26,181 bases of DNA, taken from the NCBI GenBank assembly GCA_030654555.1, contig JAURXG010000148.1:1-26181 (forward strand), in the 5' to 3' direction. The number at the start of each line of letters is the position of its first letter. Position 1 is the first letter of the stretch. The stretch comes from Aquabacterium sp. (lineage in GTDB: Bacteria; Pseudomonadota; Gammaproteobacteria; Burkholderiales; Burkholderiaceae_C). The translations under genes and the position numbers were made by a program. Shown one piece after another: positions 22,551-26,181 of the stretch. The notes below the pieces were generated by a model. It ran no database searches. It was given only the letters and a program-made list of their open reading frames with translations, and had not been told where the DNA came from.

Positions 22551-24008
22551 TCAGGGCTCGCGCAGGGCGCGCTGGGTGAACAGCCCCAACGGCTGCAGCA
22601 GGTAGCGCAGCAGGCTGCGCGGCGGCGTGGTGATGAACACCTCGGCGGCCATGCCGGCCTTCAGCACACCGGGCGCCAGGGCGGCCAGGGCCTCCGGTGT
22701 CAGGCTGACCTGGGCCAGGTAGCCGGTGGCCGCCGCGTCCGTCGGGCGGTCGGCACCGGGGCCGGGCGCACCGCCCGTCGACGAGGGGCCGCTGGTGTCG
22801 GGCGCCAGGGCGCTCACTTCGGCCGCCAGCAGAGGCTCGCGGCGCTGGTCCGAGTTCACCAGCCGCACCTCGGCAGCGCCGCCGAGATGCACATGGCCGA
22901 TGTCCTGCGGGGCGATGCGCAGGGCGACCACCAGCCGTTCGCCATCCGGCGCGATCTCCATCAGAGGCTCGCGCGGCGCCACCGCGGCGCCGACGGCATT
23001 GACGCGCAGCGCCATCACCGTGCCGTCGACCGGTGCGCGCACCGTCTGCCGCTCCACCTGATCCTGCGTCGGGCGCAGGCGGTCGAGGATGTCGCGCAGC
23101 CGGGCATCGGCCTCCTTCAGCTCGTCCGCTGCGCGCTGCTGGTGGGCGCTGCGGGCCTGCGCGATGGCCTGGCCGATCGAAGCCGACTGCAGCTGCGCCT
23201 CGGCGATCTGCGCCTGCAGTGCCTGGTCGCGGCCCAGCGCGTCGGCCACACCGCGCTCGGCGGCCAGCAGCCGGTTGCGGCTGACGAAGCCGGCCTCGAC
23301 CAGGCTGCGCTGGGCGCCCAGCTCCTCTTCGGCCAGGTGGTTCGACCGGCGCACGCTGGTCTGCTGCGCCTGCAGCGCGGCGACGCGGGCCTGGGCCTCG
23401 CGCTGCTGGGTCGCCAGGCCGCCCAGCTGCTGCTGCAGCGCATCGCGGCGGGCGTCGAACAGCGCCTGCTCGCGCCGGCGCGCCTCGTCATCGGCAGCGG
23501 GCGTCGCCGAACCGGCCGCGCTGCCCGGCACCGGCGCGAACGTGGACGCCATCGCCAGCTCGGCACTGGCGCGGGCCAGGCGCAGCCGCTCGGCCTGGGC
23601 CTGGCGCTGCAGCAGCGACAGCGCCGCCTCGCCGCGCACATCGCCGACCTGCAGCAGCGGCTCGCCCTGGCGCACCCTCTGGCCGGGCTTCACCAGCAGG
23701 GCCATCACGATGCCGCCTTCCTGGTGCTGCACCGTCTTGCGGCCGAGCATGGGCTGCACCTGGCCCGGCGCCACCACGGCGCCGTGCAGCGGCGCCCAGG
23801 CGGCCCACGCCGCGCCCAGCGCGGCCGCCACCAGCACCGGCCACCAGAGCTGGCGCTGCAGCGCCGGCCAGGCTTCGGGGCGACGCGTCGCGCGCTGCAG
23901 CAGGTCGGCCAGCGATCCGGACGCAGGCAGCGGGTCCGGCGGCAGCGCGCGGCCGGGCAACGCGGCCTCGAAGGCGGGGGTCTGCGGGGCGAAGGGGAGC
24001 GGGTTCAT
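22551..24008 (-). CDS. Type I secretion membrane fusion protein, HlyD family
   Basis: A 485-residue periplasmic adaptor that links the ABC exporter to an outer-membrane TolC-type channel. A cytoplasmic N-terminus is followed by one transmembrane helix at about residues 55-74, then KTVQHQEGGIVMALLVKPGQ opening the lipoyl/barrel domain. A long Gln/Ala/Arg-rich coiled coil spans about 125-330, the barrel returns at TVRAPVDGTVMALRV, and the family ending is GMAAEVFITTPPRSLLRYLL. A Gly/Pro/Ser-rich insert (GPSSTGGAPGPGADRP) interrupts the last barrel part. ATG 24008 has GAGGAA at good spacing and lies 46 nt after the ABC gene stop. No TolC-type gene is in the window, so the outer-membrane component must be encoded elsewhere. 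Confidence 0.93.
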   Translation of the reverse strand: MNPLPFAPQTPAFEAALPGRALPPDPLPASGSLADLLQRATRRPEAWPALQRQLWWPVLVAAALGAAWAAWAPLHGAVVAPGQVQPMLGRKTVQHQEGGIVMALLVKPGQRVRQGEPLLQVGDVRGEAALSLLQRQAQAERLRLARASAELAMASTFAPVPGSAAGSATPAADDEARRREQALFDARRDALQQQLGGLATQQREAQARVAALQAQQTSVRRSNHLAEEELGAQRSLVEAGFVSRNRLLAAERGVADALGRDQALQAQIAEAQLQSASIGQAIAQARSAHQQRAADELKEADARLRDILDRLRPTQDQVERQTVRAPVDGTVMALRVNAVGAAVAPREPLMEIAPDGERLVVALRIAPQDIGHVHLGGAAEVRLVNSDQRREPLLAAEVSALAPDTSGPSSTGGAPGPGADRPTDAAATGYLAQVSLTPEALAALAPGVLKAGMAAEVFITTPPRSLLRYLLQPLGLFTQRALREP

Positions 24009-24054
24009 CGTCGTTCCTCGGGGGTCTGGCAAGGGGTTGGGGGTGGGCCGCCGG

Positions 24055-25782
24055 TCAGCTGGCCTGCGCGGCCGGCGCTGGCCCGGCCTGGTCGGCCGCG
24101 GGCCGCAACGGATGCACGTTGGGCGCGCTGAGCTGGCGCAGCACCTGGTCGCGCGGCCCGTGCACCACCAGCGCGCCGCCCTGCAGCACGGCCAGCGCAT
24201 CGGCATGGCGCATCAGGGCCGGGCGCTGCGACACCAGCAGCACCGTGCAGCCGCGGTCCTTCAGTGCCGCCAGCAGGGCATCCAGGGCCATCACGCCGGG
24301 TCCGTCCAGATGCGTGGCCGGCTCGTCCAGCACCACCAGCCGCGGGTCGCCCAGCACCGCGCGCGCCAGCGCCACCTGCTGACGCAGACCGGCCGGCAGC
24401 CCGTCGCCGAGGTGCAGCGGGGTCTGATAGCCCTGGGGCAGGCGCATCAGCGCGTCGTGCAGGCCAGCCAGCCGCGCGGCGGCGACCACGCGGGCCATCG
24501 CCGCGTCGCCCTCGACCGGCAGGCCGCCGTGCAGGGCCTGGGCGACGGTGGCGCCAACCAGGGTCGCGTCCTGCGGCAGCCAGCCCACGCGTCCGGCGCG
24601 TTGGGCGGCGGGCCACTGCTGCACATCCAGCCCGTCCAGCCGCACCACGCCGCCGTGGGCGCGGCGCAGGCCCAGCACCAGCTTGGTCAGGGCCGTCTTG
24701 CCGGCGCCGCTGGGCCCGATCAGGCCCAGGCACTGGCCGGCGGGCAGGACCAGCGAGACTGACTTCAACACCGGGGGCAGCGACGGCCCGGCGAGCAGGC
24801 TGACCCGCTCGAGCTGCACGGCACCGCGCATGGCGGGCAGGCTGGGCGCGGCGGCCGGGGCCGCCGGCAGCGCCTGCTGCTGCAGGCGCCGCCAGGCCGC
24901 GCGCACCTCGATCAGCGAGCGCCAGCCGGCCAGCAGCTGCTCGACCGGCGCCAGCGCACGGCCCAGCAGCACCGTGGTGGCCACCATGATGCCGGGCGAG
25001 GCCTGGCTGGCCACCACCAGCCAGGCGCCCAGGCCCAGCATGCCCACCTGCACCGCCTGGCGCAGCATGCGGCTGCCCGCGGACAGCGTGGCGGTGACGT
25101 CGGCCACCTGCTGCTGGGCCAGGCGGGCGTCCTGCTGCAGCTGCTGCCAGCCGTCCACCGCCTGCGGGGTGTGGCCCATCGCGGCGTTCTGCGGCGCCAG
25201 GCGCAGCAACTGGTCCACCCGCGCCGCGGCAGCCGCGGTGCACGCCATCTGCCGGGCCAGCGGCGCGCGCAGCCGGCTCTCGGACAACAGGCCCATGGCC
25301 AGCAGGCACACGGCACTCGCAGCCGCCGCCCAGCCCAGTGCCGGGTGCAGCGCGTAGATGACCAGCAGGTGCACCGGCAGCCAGGGTGCGTCGAACAGCG
25401 CCTGGACTGCCGGGCCCGCCAGGAACTGGCGCAGGCGGCCGATGTCGCCCAGCGCGCCGGCGGCCGGCCCGTCTGCCGTGCTGCGGGCCGCGGCGTCGAG
25501 CGTGGCGTTCAGCGCCGCGCCGGCCAGGGCCTCGTCCACCGCCAGCCCGGCCCGGGCCAGCAGCCGGGCCCGCACCCGGTCCATCGCGAAGGCCAGCCCC
25601 AGCGCGCCCATCGCCGCGACGCCCAGCACCACCAGGGTCTCGATGCTGCGGCTGCTGAACACGCGGTCGAACACCTGCAGCATGTACAGCGCCGGCACCA
25701 GCAGCGCCAGGTTCAGCAGCAGCGAGGCCAGCGCGGCCAGCATCAGGTCGGGCCGGGTGGCGGGCAGCAGCAGCCAGTGCAT
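24055..25782 (-). CDS. Type I secretion ABC transporter, PrtD-type permease/ATPase, with altered ATPase motifs
   Basis: A 575-residue fused transporter. The membrane domain occupies residues 1-300 and includes the family start LLNLALLVPALYMLQVFDRVF. The ATPase domain follows: Walker A GPSGAGKT (356-363), Q-loop Gln404, and Walker B with catalytic Glu in VVLDEP (Asp486, Glu487). Two motifs depart from the family: the signature is LPAGLRQQ (462-469) instead of LSGGQRQR, and the switch His of the H-loop is Gln519 (VSQRPAL). ATPase activity may be low or the cycle unusual; inactivation is possible but the frame is intact. ATG 25782 has GGAGA 8 nt upstream; the open frame upstream of it is not conserved. 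It is the first gene of the operon. Confidence 0.9.
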   Translation of the reverse strand: MHWLLLPATRPDLMLAALASLLLNLALLVPALYMLQVFDRVFSSRSIETLVVLGVAAMGALGLAFAMDRVRARLLARAGLAVDEALAGAALNATLDAAARSTADGPAAGALGDIGRLRQFLAGPAVQALFDAPWLPVHLLVIYALHPALGWAAAASAVCLLAMGLLSESRLRAPLARQMACTAAAAARVDQLLRLAPQNAAMGHTPQAVDGWQQLQQDARLAQQQVADVTATLSAGSRMLRQAVQVGMLGLGAWLVVASQASPGIMVATTVLLGRALAPVEQLLAGWRSLIEVRAAWRRLQQQALPAAPAAAPSLPAMRGAVQLERVSLLAGPSLPPVLKSVSLVLPAGQCLGLIGPSGAGKTALTKLVLGLRRAHGGVVRLDGLDVQQWPAAQRAGRVGWLPQDATLVGATVAQALHGGLPVEGDAAMARVVAAARLAGLHDALMRLPQGYQTPLHLGDGLPAGLRQQVALARAVLGDPRLVVLDEPATHLDGPGVMALDALLAALKDRGCTVLLVSQRPALMRHADALAVLQGGALVVHGPRDQVLRQLSAPNVHPLRPAADQAGPAPAAQAS

Positions 25783-26012
25783 CGTCGGTCTCCAGCGGGA
25801 GGGTTGGGCTTGGGGCCGGGCACCGGGTCGACCGGGGCTCCGTCGGTGACGCATTGCACCGAGCCCAAGGTCCCAACGCGTCGCGGCAGCGGCGCCGCCC
25901 AGGCGGGGCAGGGCCGACGATCGGCAGACGATGGGCGATCCGGCCGGACGCGTGGCGTCCCCTGCAGGGCGGATGCGCACGGGGCCCGCCGCGGCGCCGC
26001 GCGCGCCAAGAC
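25783..26012 (-). promoter_or_regulatory. Leader and probable promoter region of the secretion operon
   Basis: This ~230-bp stretch lies between the upstream terminator and the ABC exporter start. The operon promoter should be here, but I find no sequence close to the -35/-10 consensus. No gene is supportable in it on either strand. Confidence 0.35.
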
Positions 26013-26039
26013 AAAGGGCCGTGGAATCCACGGCCCTTT
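26013..26039 (-). terminator. Rho-independent terminator of the gene at the right edge
   Basis: AAAGGGCCGTGG and CCACGGCCCTTT form a perfect 12-bp stem with a 3-nt loop. On the minus strand the stem is followed by a T-rich stretch (TTTGTCTT), so it terminates transcription coming from the right. It lies 65 bp after the stop of the partial gene there. Confidence 0.85.
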
Positions 26040-26104
26040 CAAGGCGCAAGCAGAGGGTGTGCGACGCCGGGATCGACGGACCCCGGGGGCCGCCGATCCG
26101 GCGA

Positions 26105-26181
26105 TCAGGGCACGTTGTGGTCCGGATTGAAGCGGTTGAACGCAGGGATCGGCGCCACCCGCAGCCCGCTGAACGGCTCAT
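26105..26181 (-). CDS. C-terminal end of an unidentified protein (partial)
   Basis: The last 25 codons of a minus-strand gene, ending RVAPIPAFNRFNPDHNVP and a TGA stop at 26105-26107; the rest lies beyond the right edge. The frame is supported by the strong terminator placed correctly downstream and by the natural residue composition. The alternative frame through this region, continuous with the ABC gene, is Arg/Ser-rich and not protein-like. The family cannot be told from so short a piece. Confidence 0.5.
   Translation of the reverse strand, partial: EPFSGLRVAPIPAFNRFNPDHNVP

Noticed and set aside
24005..26014. Second minus-strand frame (669 codons) overlapping the ABC exporter
   Set aside because: It is a shifted-frame translation rich in Gly/Arg/Ala without domains. 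The ABC motifs are all in the other frame.
25783..26181. N-terminal extension of the ABC exporter up to the window edge
   Set aside because: The extension crosses an intrinsic terminator, has no protein-like composition, and ATG 25782 has a good ribosome site and the family N-terminus.

Overview
The window is GC-rich DNA with strong G/C bias at third codon positions. Its gene families (LysR, ECF sigma factor, WS/DGAT acyltransferase, DUF2917, AmpG, TonB-dependent receptor, type I secretion) fit a free-living betaproteobacterium, most likely Burkholderiales near Leptothrix, Rubrivivax or Ideonella. That placement is inferred from codon use and protein style, not from a marker gene.

Layout, left to right. 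(1) 1-5302: an AmpG-like MFS transporter (N-terminal part only, minus strand) diverges from a TonB-dependent receptor. The receptor is followed on the plus strand by a VanX-type D-Ala-D-Ala dipeptidase and a Tat-exported S66 LD-carboxypeptidase. The shared intergenic region holds a large palindrome and mirrored -10-like sequences. Together these look like a locus for taking up and trimming peptidoglycan fragments. (2) 5339-9417: a LysR regulator (minus), an ECF sigma factor with its membrane anti-sigma factor (plus), and a convergent WS/DGAT acyltransferase (minus) with a histone-like basic tail. (3) 9604-12200: AmpG permease followed closely by a secreted M48 metalloprotease. (4) 12241-16499: a membrane hybrid histidine kinase/response regulator, then a CRP-like regulator, a LuxR-type regulator and an MBL-fold hydrolase, all three on the minus strand. 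(5) 16540-20180: a decayed stretch with a DUF5655 remnant, an intact LysR/DUF2917 divergent pair, a frameshifted PfkB sugar-kinase remnant and a complete IS5-family insertion sequence (IS427-like: two frames, 13-bp terminal inverted repeats, TA target duplication). (6) 20194-25782: a minus-strand type I secretion operon (ABC exporter, HlyD-type adaptor, a possible small Pro/Arg-rich ORF, and an RTX protein made of about five repeated modules). A clear intrinsic terminator upstream closes another minus-strand gene, of which only the last 25 codons are in the window.

The points most worth a second look are the peptidoglycan-scavenging locus with its symmetric divergent promoter; the type I exporter, whose ATPase has an altered ABC signature and a Gln in place of the switch (H-loop) His; and the unannotated 78-codon ORF inside the secretion operon. 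I saw no CRISPR array, tRNA, rRNA or phage module.
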